This document shows, piece after piece, positions 35,033 to 43,339 of a DNA stretch of 64,000 bases (position 1 is the stretch's first letter; the number at the start of each line of letters is the position of its first letter). The DNA is taken from contig NZ_LT629777.1 of the NCBI RefSeq assembly GCF_900105475.1, positions 1,984,001-2,048,000 on the forward strand, given 5' to 3'. Position numbers and translations under genes: made by a program. The notes under the pieces were generated by a model that was not told where the DNA came from, searched no databases, and was given only the letters and a program-made list of their open reading frames with translations. The DNA comes from Pseudomonas asplenii. GTDB lineage: Bacteria > Pseudomonadota > Gammaproteobacteria > Pseudomonadales > Pseudomonadaceae.

Positions 35033-36123
35033 CAAAGGTTTTCCGAGGACGTCTTGAGCAGTTCCCGAAGTTCGTCGCAGATCGACTCGCCATGGCTGTA
35101 GCCAGCGCCGACGAACAACAGCGGCTGTTCGCCAAGGTCTTCCAGGCGCAATGCCTGCTCGATCTTCCGTTCGGTCAGGGCGGCGGTCACCCAGGTCTTC
35201 AGGCCCAGGGCGGTGGCGGCGAGTTGGAAAGTTTGCGAAATATGCCCGGCTTCCAACAGGGCGACGCGATAACCCTGTGAGTGTGGATACTTCCACCACA
35301 TCTTGTCGAATCGACAGGTAATGAACAGGCCGAAAGGCAAGTTCTCGATAAAGTGCTGTCCTTGCACCAACATCGCCAGGGAGGTGTTCAGGCCTCTTAT
35401 AAGTGTCAGCGCATGTTGGTCCGGGTGGTAATAATAAAACCCCGGCCCGATACCGTCGACGTTACGGACATACAGATAACCTTCGCTGCAATTCAGGCCA
35501 CCTCCCGATGGACTGCTGCGACGAGCCCGAAAAGCTTCCGGGATGCACGGATCGATATCATGTTCGCGTTCTTTCAAATACCCCAGGGAAAGATAAAGCA
35601 CCGTGCTGAGGTGTTTGAGGGAAACACGCCAGCTCAGAAACTTCCGGCAGGTCTTGCGCTGCAGGAGCACGCTGGTGAAGCCGACGTTGCTGCCATCGTC
35701 ATGGCCTGGCAAGGGGAGGGGAAGGTGGATCATGTCCTGCTGCAGGGCGCTGGCATGGCGGTGGGGCTGCGGTTGCGGGCGCTGCATGACGTCCCGACAG
35801 TGAGCGAGGTAGTCCCGGGCCCATTGCGTGTTGTTGGCCGGGAGGTTCGACTGCGGCAGATCACGGGTGCCGATATGGAAGATTCTCGACAGGTCATCCC
35901 AGCCCCAATAGGCGCTGGCGAAGGGACTTTCGCTCAGGACGCCGGTGGTCACCAAGGTCGAGTCGACCGGGTGATTCGGGTCGAAACGGGAGGGCTTTTC
36001 GAGCAGTTCGATCAGCCGCTCGGCATGGGATTTATCCATCGAATACTGTTCATGGGACTGGTAATTCCAGATGACAAGTGCAGGTGACTTTATCAGGATG
36101 AACAGATCTGGGTTTATATACAT
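35032..36123 (-). CDS. System B: SagB/ThcOx-family flavin-dependent dehydrogenase
   Basis: A 363-residue nitroreductase-fold protein of the SagB type, enzymes that oxidise azolines to azoles in modified peptides. FMN-binding signatures: QRKTCRKFLSW near residue 157, RRSSPSGGGLNCSEGYLYV near residue 199, GFYYYHPDQHALTLI near residue 228, and HISQTFQLAATALGLKTW near residue 298 with LLFVGAG near the end. Residues 1 to about 40 (LVIWNYQSHEQYSMD) are the small N-terminal region seen in SagB-like proteins. It lies downstream of a 22-codon ORF and a stem-loop, and its stop overlaps the exporter start. No YcaO cyclodehydratase gene is nearby, so classical azole formation is not complete here. The ATG at 36123 has a weak ribosome binding site. 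Confidence 0.85.
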   Translation of the reverse strand: MYINPDLFILIKSPALVIWNYQSHEQYSMDKSHAERLIELLEKPSRFDPNHPVDSTLVTTGVLSESPFASAYWGWDDLSRIFHIGTRDLPQSNLPANNTQWARDYLAHCRDVMQRPQPQPHRHASALQQDMIHLPLPLPGHDDGSNVGFTSVLLQRKTCRKFLSWRVSLKHLSTVLYLSLGYLKEREHDIDPCIPEAFRARRSSPSGGGLNCSEGYLYVRNVDGIGPGFYYYHPDQHALTLIRGLNTSLAMLVQGQHFIENLPFGLFITCRFDKMWWKYPHSQGYRVALLEAGHISQTFQLAATALGLKTWVTAALTERKIEQALRLEDLGEQPLLFVGAGYSHGESICDELRELLKTSSENL

Positions 36124-36149
36124 GAACTTATACCCGTTTCTCGGTTTCA

Positions 36150-36182
36150 GGCTGGATCGATGAAGGGGGAATCGATCCAGCC
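36150..36182 (-). promoter_or_regulatory. Strong stem-loop between the 22-codon ORF and the SagB-like gene
   Basis: Perfect 12-base arms GGCTGGATCGAT (36150-36161) and ATCGATCCAGCC (36171-36182) enclose a 9-base loop. It begins 10 bases after the stop of the small ORF and ends 26 bases before the SagB-like start. No T-tract follows on the minus strand, so it fits a partial terminator or an mRNA stability element that keeps the peptide message above that of the enzyme, a layout known from bacteriocin operons. Confidence 0.8.
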
Positions 36183-36192
36183 TGACTCGGGT

Positions 36193-36261
36193 TTATTTTA
36201 ATGTTCCGAGCATCGTGTGATGGCCGGCGGATACTTCATGTTCAAGTTTTATCTTTGCCAT
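36193..36261 (-). CDS. System B: 22-residue peptide, candidate precursor
   Basis: A 22-codon ORF starting MAKIKLEHEVS and ending LGTLK, with a central Gly-His-His-Thr (residues 13-16), two Thr and one Ser, and no Cys. A nearly perfect ribosome binding site (AGAAAGGAGA, 36270-36279) ends 8 bases before the ATG, far better than those of its neighbours. Codons such as ATA, AAA, CTT, GTA and TTA are AT-rich compared with surrounding genes. It precedes a stem-loop, the SagB-like dehydrogenase and an exporter, all on the same strand. Size and position recall PqqA-like precursors. That it is translated is likely; that it is the dehydrogenase substrate is inference. A leader peptide controlling the downstream genes is the main alternative. 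Confidence 0.65.
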   Translation of the reverse strand: MAKIKLEHEVSAGHHTMLGTLK

Positions 36262-36284
36262 TGTCGTATCTCCTTTCTGTTTAT

Positions 36285-36306
36285 ATCGCCTCAAGAATAA
36301 GGCGAT
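36285..36306 (-). promoter_or_regulatory. Inverted repeat in the 5' leader of system B
   Basis: ATCGCCT (36285-36291) and AGGCGAT (36300-36306) form a perfect 7-bp stem with an 8-base loop, just upstream of the ribosome binding site of the small ORF and close to the predicted transcription start. It may act as an RNA hairpin at the 5' end or as an operator. Confidence 0.5.
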
Positions 36307-36313
36307 CATTCAG

Positions 36314-36341
36314 ATAGTAGGCTTGTACAGGCAGTTGGCAA
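36314..36341 (-). promoter_or_regulatory. Candidate sigma-70 promoter of system B
   Basis: Read on the minus strand: -35 TTGCCA (36341-36336, five of six matches to consensus), a 16-base spacer and -10 TACTAT (36319-36314, four of six). Transcription would start near 36307 and run into the 22-codon ORF. Found by eye in an AT-rich stretch. Confidence 0.5.
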
Positions 36342-36348
36342 AGAGTAG

Positions 36349-36387
36349 ATATGTAGGGTATATCCGAGTTATATGTCGGTCATATCC
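36349..36387. promoter_or_regulatory. Two tandem operator-like repeats upstream of the system B promoter
   Basis: ATATGTAGGGTATATCC (36349-36365) and ATATGTCGGTCATATCC (36371-36387) match at 14 of 17 positions and are spaced 22 bases apart, two helical turns. The second is itself a dyad (ATATG-TCGGT-CATAT). The pair abuts the -35 element, as expected of sites for an activator. No regulator gene lies next to the locus. Confidence 0.55.
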
Positions 36388-36519
36388 AGTTATTGGCTAC
36401 AGGCGCGTGTCGGCGGCACTTTCTGGAAGAAGTGCGTCGCAGGGATTTCAACTTGGGTGTTGGCAGAAGGTTGTCTGTGAGGTGCTGCCCGCCCCAGGAG
36501 CAGGGCGGGCGGCAACTAC

Positions 36520-37716
36520 TCAGCTGTTAGGCAGCAAGCGGCAGGTAATGCTCTTGATGTAACGCGTTTCCGGGATCGCCGGATGTACCGGGTGGTCCGG
36601 ACCCTGGCCTCCGCGCTCCAGCAGTTGGATATTGCGGTCCAGGTGGCGGGCGCTGGTCAGCAGGATGTTCTGCAGGTCGTCCTCGGGCAGGTGCATCGAG
36701 CAGGACGCGCTGACCAGAATGCCATCCTTGCTCAGCAGGCGCATGGCCTGCTCGTTCAGGCGGCGGTAGGCGCCTTCGCCGTTCTTCAGGTCCTTCTTGC
36801 GCTTGATGAACGCTGGCGGGTCGGCGACGATCACGTCGAAACGCTCTTCGGCGGATTTCAGCTCTTTCAGTGCCTCGAATACATCGCCTTCGATGCAGGT
36901 CAGCTTATCGGCAAAACCGTTCAGCGTGGCGTTGCGTTCCACGCCATCGAGGGCGAAGCCGGAAGCGTCGACGCAGAACACTTCGCTGGCACCGAAAGCC
37001 GCAGCCTGCACACCCCAGCCGCCGATGTAGCTGAACAGGTCGAGGACCCGCTTGCCCTTGGCATAGGGGGCCAGGCGCGCGCGGTTCATGCGGTGGTCAT
37101 AGAACCAGCCGGTCTTCTGGCCTTCCATTACCGGGGCCTCGAACTTCACGCCGTTCTCTTCCAGGGCGACCCATTCCGGCACCAGGCCGAACACGGTCTC
37201 GACATAACGCTCAAGGCCTTCGGCATCGCGCGCGGCCGAATCGTTCTTGAACAGGATGCCGCTGGGCTTGAGCACCTGGACCAGCGCCGCAATTACGTCG
37301 GCCTTGTGCTGTTCCATGGTCGCCGAGGCGAGTTGTACCACCAGAATGTCGCCGAAACGATCGACCACCAGCCCCGGCAGCAGGTCGGAGTCGCCGTAGA
37401 CCAGGCGGTAGAACGGCTTGTCGAACAACCGCTCGCGCAGCGACAGGGCGACGTTGAGGCGGTGCACCAGCAGCGACTTGTCCAGCGGCAGGCGGGCATC
37501 GCGCGACAGCAGGCGGGCACAGATCAGGTTGTTCGGGCTCATGGCGACAATGCCCAGGGCCTTGCCGCCAGCGGCTTCGAGGATGGCCTGGTCACCGGCC
37601 TTGAAGCCGTGCAGTGGGGTCGCGGCCACGTCGATTTCGTTGCTGTAGACCCACAGGTGACCGGCGCGCAGGCGGCGATCGGCATTGGCTTTGAGGCGCA
37701 GGCTGGGCAGGGACAT
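36520..37716 (-). CDS. rlmI: 23S rRNA m5C1962 methyltransferase RlmI (class I SAM-dependent)
   Basis: A 398-residue enzyme that methylates C1962 of 23S rRNA. An N-terminal PUA RNA-binding domain (about residues 1-75, with HLWVYSNEI) is followed by an EEHEA-like linker and a Rossmann methyltransferase domain. SAM motif I is VLDLFSYIGGWGVQAAAFGA near residue 224, motif IV is VIVADPPAFIK, and a motif VI-like catalytic SASCSMHL is near residue 350. The gene is transcribed on the same strand as system B, but 258 bases with the AT-rich regulatory region separate them. Confidence 0.92.
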   Translation of the reverse strand: MSLPSLRLKANADRRLRAGHLWVYSNEIDVAATPLHGFKAGDQAILEAAGGKALGIVAMSPNNLICARLLSRDARLPLDKSLLVHRLNVALSLRERLFDKPFYRLVYGDSDLLPGLVVDRFGDILVVQLASATMEQHKADVIAALVQVLKPSGILFKNDSAARDAEGLERYVETVFGLVPEWVALEENGVKFEAPVMEGQKTGWFYDHRMNRARLAPYAKGKRVLDLFSYIGGWGVQAAAFGASEVFCVDASGFALDGVERNATLNGFADKLTCIEGDVFEALKELKSAEERFDVIVADPPAFIKRKKDLKNGEGAYRRLNEQAMRLLSKDGILVSASCSMHLPEDDLQNILLTSARHLDRNIQLLERGGQGPDHPVHPAIPETRYIKSITCRLLPNS

Positions 37717-37859
37717 GACGTCGCTCCGGAAAAAAGAGCGGAATTATAGCGGGAGTTGTCCCTCGCCGGCTCGTCATGTTTCATGTGATTGAGTTCACAG
37801 ATCGCCCATCCGGGTCGACTTTTCCGATAGAATCGGCGACTCGCCCGGAGTGTGTACTC

Positions 37860-38726
37860 ATGTCCCAAGAACTTACAGCCGAACAGATCCAGCAGGCCTT
37901 GCAAGGCATCAGCGTGCCGCCCCAACCGCAGATCATGGTGGATCTGCAGATGGAGCAATACATGCCTGACCCGGACCTGGATGTCATCGCCCGGTTGATC
38001 AGTCAGGACCCTGGACTCTCCGGCGCATTGCTGAAAATCGTCAACTCGCCCTATTACGGCCTGACCAACAAGATCGCCTCTATTCAACGGGCAGTGACCC
38101 TGCTGGGCAGCCGTTCGATCATCAATCTGATCAATGCGCAGTCGATCAAGGGCGAGATGGCCGATGAAACCATCGTCACCCTCAACCGCTTCTGGGATAC
38201 CGCCCAGGACGTGGCAATGACCAGCCTGACGCTGGCCAAGCGTACCGGTTCCCAGGCCATCGACGAGGCCTATGCGCTGGGGCTGTTCCACGATTGCGGG
38301 ATTCCGCTGATGATCAAGCGTTTCCCCGATTACATGACGGTGCTGGAGCAGGCCTACACCAATGCTGGTCCCGATAAACGAGTGGTGGATACCGAGAACG
38401 ATGCGTTCAACACCAACCATGCGGTGGTCGGCTACTACACGGCCAAGTCCTGGCGCCTGCCGGAGCATGTGACCGACGCCATCGCCAACCACCACAACGC
38501 GCTGGCGATCTTCAGCGATGAGACTACCCGCAACAGTCAGTTGAAGAATCTGCTGGCGATCCTGAAAATGGCTGAGCACATCTGCGCGTCCCACCGTGTA
38601 CTGGGCGGTGAATCCGAGGATCGCGAGTGGAATGCCATCGCCCCTCTGGTGCTCGATTATGTCGGACTGTCCGACTACGACTTCGAGACCCTCAGGGAAA
38701 ATATCCGCGAACTGGGTGTTCACTGA
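37860..38726 (+). CDS. HDOD-domain signalling protein
   Basis: A 288-residue protein with the HDOD domain (about residues 15-215), a degenerate HD fold used in bacterial signalling. Recognisable segments are ISQDPGLSGALLKIVNSPYYG near residue 45, AVTLLGSRSIINLI near residue 75, and ALGLFHDCGIPLMI near residue 140. No output domain is fused to it. I take ATG 37860 (MSQELTAEQ) as start, with GGAG about 9 bases before, over 37776. It is followed by mutM in the same direction after 34 bases. The pathway served is unknown. Confidence 0.85.
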   Translation: MSQELTAEQIQQALQGISVPPQPQIMVDLQMEQYMPDPDLDVIARLISQDPGLSGALLKIVNSPYYGLTNKIASIQRAVTLLGSRSIINLINAQSIKGEMADETIVTLNRFWDTAQDVAMTSLTLAKRTGSQAIDEAYALGLFHDCGIPLMIKRFPDYMTVLEQAYTNAGPDKRVVDTENDAFNTNHAVVGYYTAKSWRLPEHVTDAIANHHNALAIFSDETTRNSQLKNLLAILKMAEHICASHRVLGGESEDREWNAIAPLVLDYVGLSDYDFETLRENIRELGVH

Positions 38727-38760
38727 TTTGGCGCTCGCCACTGCCTGACCTGGAATCTCC

Positions 38761-39573
38761 ATGCCTGAATTACCCGAAGTCGAAACCACCCGGCGCGGTA
38801 TCGCGCCTCATCTGGAAGGGCAGCGGGTCAGCCGTGTGATTGTCCGCGACCGGCGCCTGCGTTGGCCCATCCCGGAGGATCTCGATGTGCGGCTGTCCGG
38901 GCAACGTATCGTGCAGGTCGAGCGACGGGCCAAGTATCTGTTGATCAATGCCGAGGTCGGTACGCTGATCAGTCACCTGGGGATGTCGGGCAACCTGCGT
39001 CTGGTCGAGGTCGGCCTGCCGGCGGCCAAGCATGAGCATGTGGACATCGAGCTGGAGTCGGGATTGGCTTTGCGCTACACCGATCCACGGCGCTTCGGTG
39101 CCATGCTCTGGAGTCTCGAACCGCTCAAGCACGAGTTGCTGGCGCGGCTGGGGCCGGAACCGTTGACCGACCTGTTCGACGGTGAGCGATTGTTTCAGCT
39201 GTCCCGTGGGCGCTCGATGGCGGTCAAGCCGTTCATCATGGATAACGCGGTGGTGGTGGGCGTGGGCAATATCTACGCGACCGAGGCGCTGTTCGCTGCC
39301 GGGATCGATCCACGCCGCGAGGCCGGCGGGATTTCCCGGGCGCGTTATCTCAAGCTGGCGATCGAGATCAAGCGGATCCTGGCCCATGCCATCGAGCGTG
39401 GCGGCACTACCCTGCGCGACTTTATCGGCGGCGACGGCCAACCCGGCTACTTCCAGCAGGAGCTGTTTGTCTATGGTCGTGGCGGCGAGCATTGCAAGGT
39501 CTGCGGCAGCCTCTTGCGCGAGATTCGCCTGGGCCAGCGCGCCAGCGTTTATTGTCCGCGCTGCCAGAGCTGA
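38761..39573 (+). CDS. mutM: Formamidopyrimidine-DNA glycosylase MutM (Fpg)
   Basis: A 270-residue bifunctional glycosylase/AP lyase that removes 8-oxoguanine. The N-terminus [13 protein letters not shown] supplies the catalytic proline after Met removal and Glu at position 3. Lys in the [10 protein letters not shown] region and the H2TH segment [16 protein letters not shown] are conserved. The zinc finger at the C-terminus has four cysteines ([15 protein letters not shown], then YCPRCQ). All key residues are present and length is standard. Confidence 0.97.
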   Translation: MPELPEVETTRRGIAPHLEGQRVSRVIVRDRRLRWPIPEDLDVRLSGQRIVQVERRAKYLLINAEVGTLISHLGMSGNLRLVEVGLPAAKHEHVDIELESGLALRYTDPRRFGAMLWSLEPLKHELLARLGPEPLTDLFDGERLFQLSRGRSMAVKPFIMDNAVVVGVGNIYATEALFAAGIDPRREAGGISRARYLKLAIEIKRILAHAIERGGTTLRDFIGGDGQPGYFQQELFVYGRGGEHCKVCGSLLREIRLGQRASVYCPRCQS

Positions 39574-39639
39574 CCCGAGTGGCCGGCAGGCGCTATAGTG
39601 AGTCTTTGCCACCCCGTTGCTTAGCCGAAGGATAGTGCC

Positions 39640-39978
39640 ATGAACCCGTTCCGTACCCTGGCCTTGTTGCTGGCCCTGACCTTTGGCCTGCAGGCACTGC
39701 CGGCCCTGGCCGATGACGGGACCAGTGGCGACCCGACCTACCAGATCCAGAATCCACCGGCCTACGCGATGATTGGCGACCTGCTGGTTGCCCGCCCGTT
39801 ATTGGTGGGTGCGACGTTGGTCGGCTCGGCGGTTTTCGTGGTTTCGCTGCCGTTCACCGTGTTTGGTGGTTTCAAGGGCGTGGGCAAGGCCGGCAAGGCG
39901 CTGGTGGTCGACCCCGGCAAGGCGGCATTCGCCCGCTGCCTGGGCTGTACGGCGGAAGGTTTCGACGGCGATCAGTGA
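39640..39978 (+). CDS. Small exported membrane protein of unknown function
   Basis: A 112-residue protein with an N-terminal signal peptide ([18 protein letters not shown], cleavage near residue 24) and one long hydrophobic segment (about residues 50-75, [18 protein letters not shown]). Similar Pseudomonas proteins carry the label multidrug transporter, for which the sequence gives no support: it is far too short. Two cysteines lie near the end (RCLGCTAE). It is downstream of mutM on the same strand, with 66 bases between. Function not recognised. Confidence 0.7.
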   Translation: MNPFRTLALLLALTFGLQALPALADDGTSGDPTYQIQNPPAYAMIGDLLVARPLLVGATLVGSAVFVVSLPFTVFGGFKGVGKAGKALVVDPGKAAFARCLGCTAEGFDGDQ

Positions 39979-40122
39979 GCAGGCGGGCCTACTCGCGGAT
40001 AAATCCATGGCTGTCGTATGAGCAGTTTGTGGGCCACACCAACCTGTAGGAGCGTGGCTTGCCCGCGAAGAGTTCGCCACGTCTTGCCCGTAACCCTCCC
40101 GCCCCGCGCAGGTCTTGGACTA

Positions 40123-41115
<993 letters not shown>

Positions 41116-42711
41116 TCATGGGGTTTTCAGGCGATCGACCAGGGCTGTCGCCAACTGGGCGGTCAGCCCATACACCGAAAGCTGGGGGTTGGCGCCGATA
41201 CTGGTGGGAAACAGCGAGCCATCGTGAATCGACAGGTTGCGCAATTGGTGATGACGGCCGAGGCTGTCGGCGACTGCGGTTTTCGGGTCTTCACCCATGG
41301 CACAGCCGCCCATCACGTGGGCGCTGCCCAGGCGGGTGCGGTAGGTTTCCAGGCGCAGGCCATCGATCAGTGTCCTGGCCTGGGCGAGCGAACTCACGTA
41401 CCCGGCATCGGCATGCAACGGCAGCACCGACTGGGCTCCGGCGGCGAACTGGATCTCGGCCATGCTGTGGAACGCCCGACGCAGGCCGTCCCAGGCGTAG
41501 GACGAGACCTGGTAGTCGAGTACCGGGCTGCCGTCGCCGCGCAGTTCCACATTGCCGCCCGGGCTGTCCGGGTGAAAACCATCACGCATCAGCGCCAGCA
41601 TCATGTGGGTGTGTGGCAGTTGTTCCATGCGCAGTGCGCTTTGTGGGCCGAAGCCACCCAGCAGCGTGCTGGCGAGCGCCGGTTGCAGCGGTGGTACTTC
41701 CAGTTTGTAGGACATGTGTCCGGTGGTGCCGTCCAGCCATTGGAAATGGTCGGAATAGATCGATTGCGGGGCGCCGTAGTAGGGATTGATCACTTCGCTG
41801 AACTGCCCGGCGGAGAAATTCACCAGATGCAGGAAGGTGCGTTTGCCCAGGCGATCGTTCGGGTCCGGCGCCTTGGAGCGCAACAGCAGCCCTGGGCTGT
41901 TGATGCCGCCGCCAGCGAGCACGTAGTGCCGGGCCTTGACGGTGATCGTGCGGCCGTTGGGTGCCACGCAGCGTGCATCCATCCCCACGCAGTGCAGGCC
42001 GCTGACCTTGTCGCCATCGATCAATAGTCGTTCGGCGCGGGCCAGGTAGAGCAGTTCGCCGCCCTTTTCCAGGGTGGCGGGGATGGTGGTGACCAGCATC
42101 GATTGCTTGGCGTTGGTCGGGCAGCCCATGCCGCAGTAGCCGAGGTTCCAGCAGCCGCGTACGTTGCGCGGAATGACCTTCCAGCTGTAGTCGAGCTTTT
42201 CGCAGCCGTTGCGCAGCACGTCGTTGTTGGCGTTGGGCGGCATCACCCAGGGGGCGACACCGAGCCGTTGCTCCATTTTCTCGAACCAGGGCGCCATTTC
42301 GGCGGCGCTGTGCCCCTTGACGTTGTGCTCCCTGGCCCAGTGTTCGAGGGTCGGTTCGGGTGTGCGGAAGCTCGAGGTCCAGTTGATCAGCGTGGTGCCG
42401 CCGACGGCCCGGCCCTGGAGAATGGTAATGGCGCCGTCCTTGCTCATGCGGCCGATACCTTCCTGGTAAAGGCTGGTGTAGGCCTCGTCTTCGAGCATCT
42501 TGAAGTCGTCGCTGGTTTTCAGCGGCCCTTCCTCGATCAGCAGGACCTTGTAGCCGGCAGCGCTGAGTATTTCGGCGGTGGTGCCGCCGCCGGCTCCGCT
42601 GCCGATGATCGCGACATCGGCTTCCAGGTTCAGGTCCTGCTCCAGCTGTGCGCCGTTATAGGTTTTCCAGCCGCGGGCCAGGCCTTCGCGGAACAGATCG
42701 GGTACGGGCAT
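41116..42711 (-). CDS. laoA: GMC-family FAD alcohol oxidoreductase, LaoA-like
   Basis: A 531-residue glucose-methanol-choline flavoprotein. FAD-binding is at IGSGAGGGTTAEILSAAG near residue 36 and IEEGPLKT; a substrate-domain GRAVGGTTLINWTSS is near residue 100. The C-terminal active-site region has AHVMGGCAMGEDP, then NPQLSVYGLTAQLA. Genes for a Tat lipoprotein, an aldehyde dehydrogenase and a divergent TetR regulator follow upstream, the same order as laoABCR of P. aeruginosa, which oxidises long-chain alcohols from alkanes or detergents. The symbol rests on that gene order. It is the last gene of the operon. Confidence 0.82.
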   Translation of the reverse strand: MPVPDLFREGLARGWKTYNGAQLEQDLNLEADVAIIGSGAGGGTTAEILSAAGYKVLLIEEGPLKTSDDFKMLEDEAYTSLYQEGIGRMSKDGAITILQGRAVGGTTLINWTSSFRTPEPTLEHWAREHNVKGHSAAEMAPWFEKMEQRLGVAPWVMPPNANNDVLRNGCEKLDYSWKVIPRNVRGCWNLGYCGMGCPTNAKQSMLVTTIPATLEKGGELLYLARAERLLIDGDKVSGLHCVGMDARCVAPNGRTITVKARHYVLAGGGINSPGLLLRSKAPDPNDRLGKRTFLHLVNFSAGQFSEVINPYYGAPQSIYSDHFQWLDGTTGHMSYKLEVPPLQPALASTLLGGFGPQSALRMEQLPHTHMMLALMRDGFHPDSPGGNVELRGDGSPVLDYQVSSYAWDGLRRAFHSMAEIQFAAGAQSVLPLHADAGYVSSLAQARTLIDGLRLETYRTRLGSAHVMGGCAMGEDPKTAVADSLGRHHQLRNLSIHDGSLFPTSIGANPQLSVYGLTAQLATALVDRLKTP

Positions 42712-42762
42712 GTGACGCCTCTTTTATTGTTGTTTTGACAGGTGTGGCTGATCGAGGAGGGC

Positions 42763-43308
42763 TCAGACCTTGGGTGGCCCCGGGTAGCCGCAATGGGCCC
42801 AGGATTCGGCGCGGTTGTACCAGGCCATCATCACCAGTTGCAGCAGCGAGGCATGGCCCATGCGCAGCAGGCTCAGGTAGCTGTTTTCCCAGCGATTGAG
42901 AAAGGCCCGGATCTGTTCGGTGCTGGCGCTTTCCCAGCCGCCCCAGATTCCCGTCAGCGGTCCACGGGTCAGTCCCATGCCGAGTACGTCGAACAGTTGG
43001 CGGGTGAGCTTGAGCATTTCCGGCGAAAGGTGGGCGAGGCTCTTGTCGAGGCTGGCCAGGGTCTGCTCGATGGCGGCTGGCATCTTGTCGGGGCTGACGG
43101 CACCTTCGAGCATCACCGGGATCAGCGCCCGCAGGAACGGCAGATCAGCGCTCTGCAGAACGACAAAACTGTTGGCCGGCCCGGCCGCCGAGCAACCACT
43201 GAGGCTGGCGGCCAGCCCGGCGGTCGTCAGGAAGGCGCTGGCACACAGGCCGATTTTCAGCAGGCCGCGTCGGGACAGCACGGGAGATTCGGACAGGCTG
43301 TAAGTCAT
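42763..43308 (-). CDS. laoB: Tat-exported lipoprotein partner, LaoB-like
   Basis: A 181-residue protein with a twin-arginine leader (SRRGLLKIG, residues 12-20), a hydrophobic core (AFLTTAGLAASL) and a lipobox LSGC ending at Cys39. It would be folded in the cytoplasm, exported by Tat and lipidated by Lgt (encoded at 8079). Small TAT-leader subunits commonly accompany GMC dehydrogenases such as gluconate dehydrogenase. It lies between the GMC and aldehyde dehydrogenase genes, with gaps of 51 and 31 bases. Confidence 0.75.
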   Translation of the reverse strand: MTYSLSESPVLSRRGLLKIGLCASAFLTTAGLAASLSGCSAAGPANSFVVLQSADLPFLRALIPVMLEGAVSPDKMPAAIEQTLASLDKSLAHLSPEMLKLTRQLFDVLGMGLTRGPLTGIWGGWESASTEQIRAFLNRWENSYLSLLRMGHASLLQLVMMAWYNRAESWAHCGYPGPPKV

Positions 43309-43339
43309 TATTGTTATTCACCTGAGCAAGGATGGAAGG

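Noticed and set aside
36323..36562. 79-residue plus-strand frame over the system B control region
   Set aside because: No ribosome binding site, no similarity that I can see, and it runs into the end of rlmI on the other strand.
39979..40122. REP-like sequence TGTAGGAGCGTGGCTTGCCCGC downstream of the small membrane protein gene
   Set aside because: Only one arm is present, so I do not list it as a palindromic element; it may be a degenerate REP.
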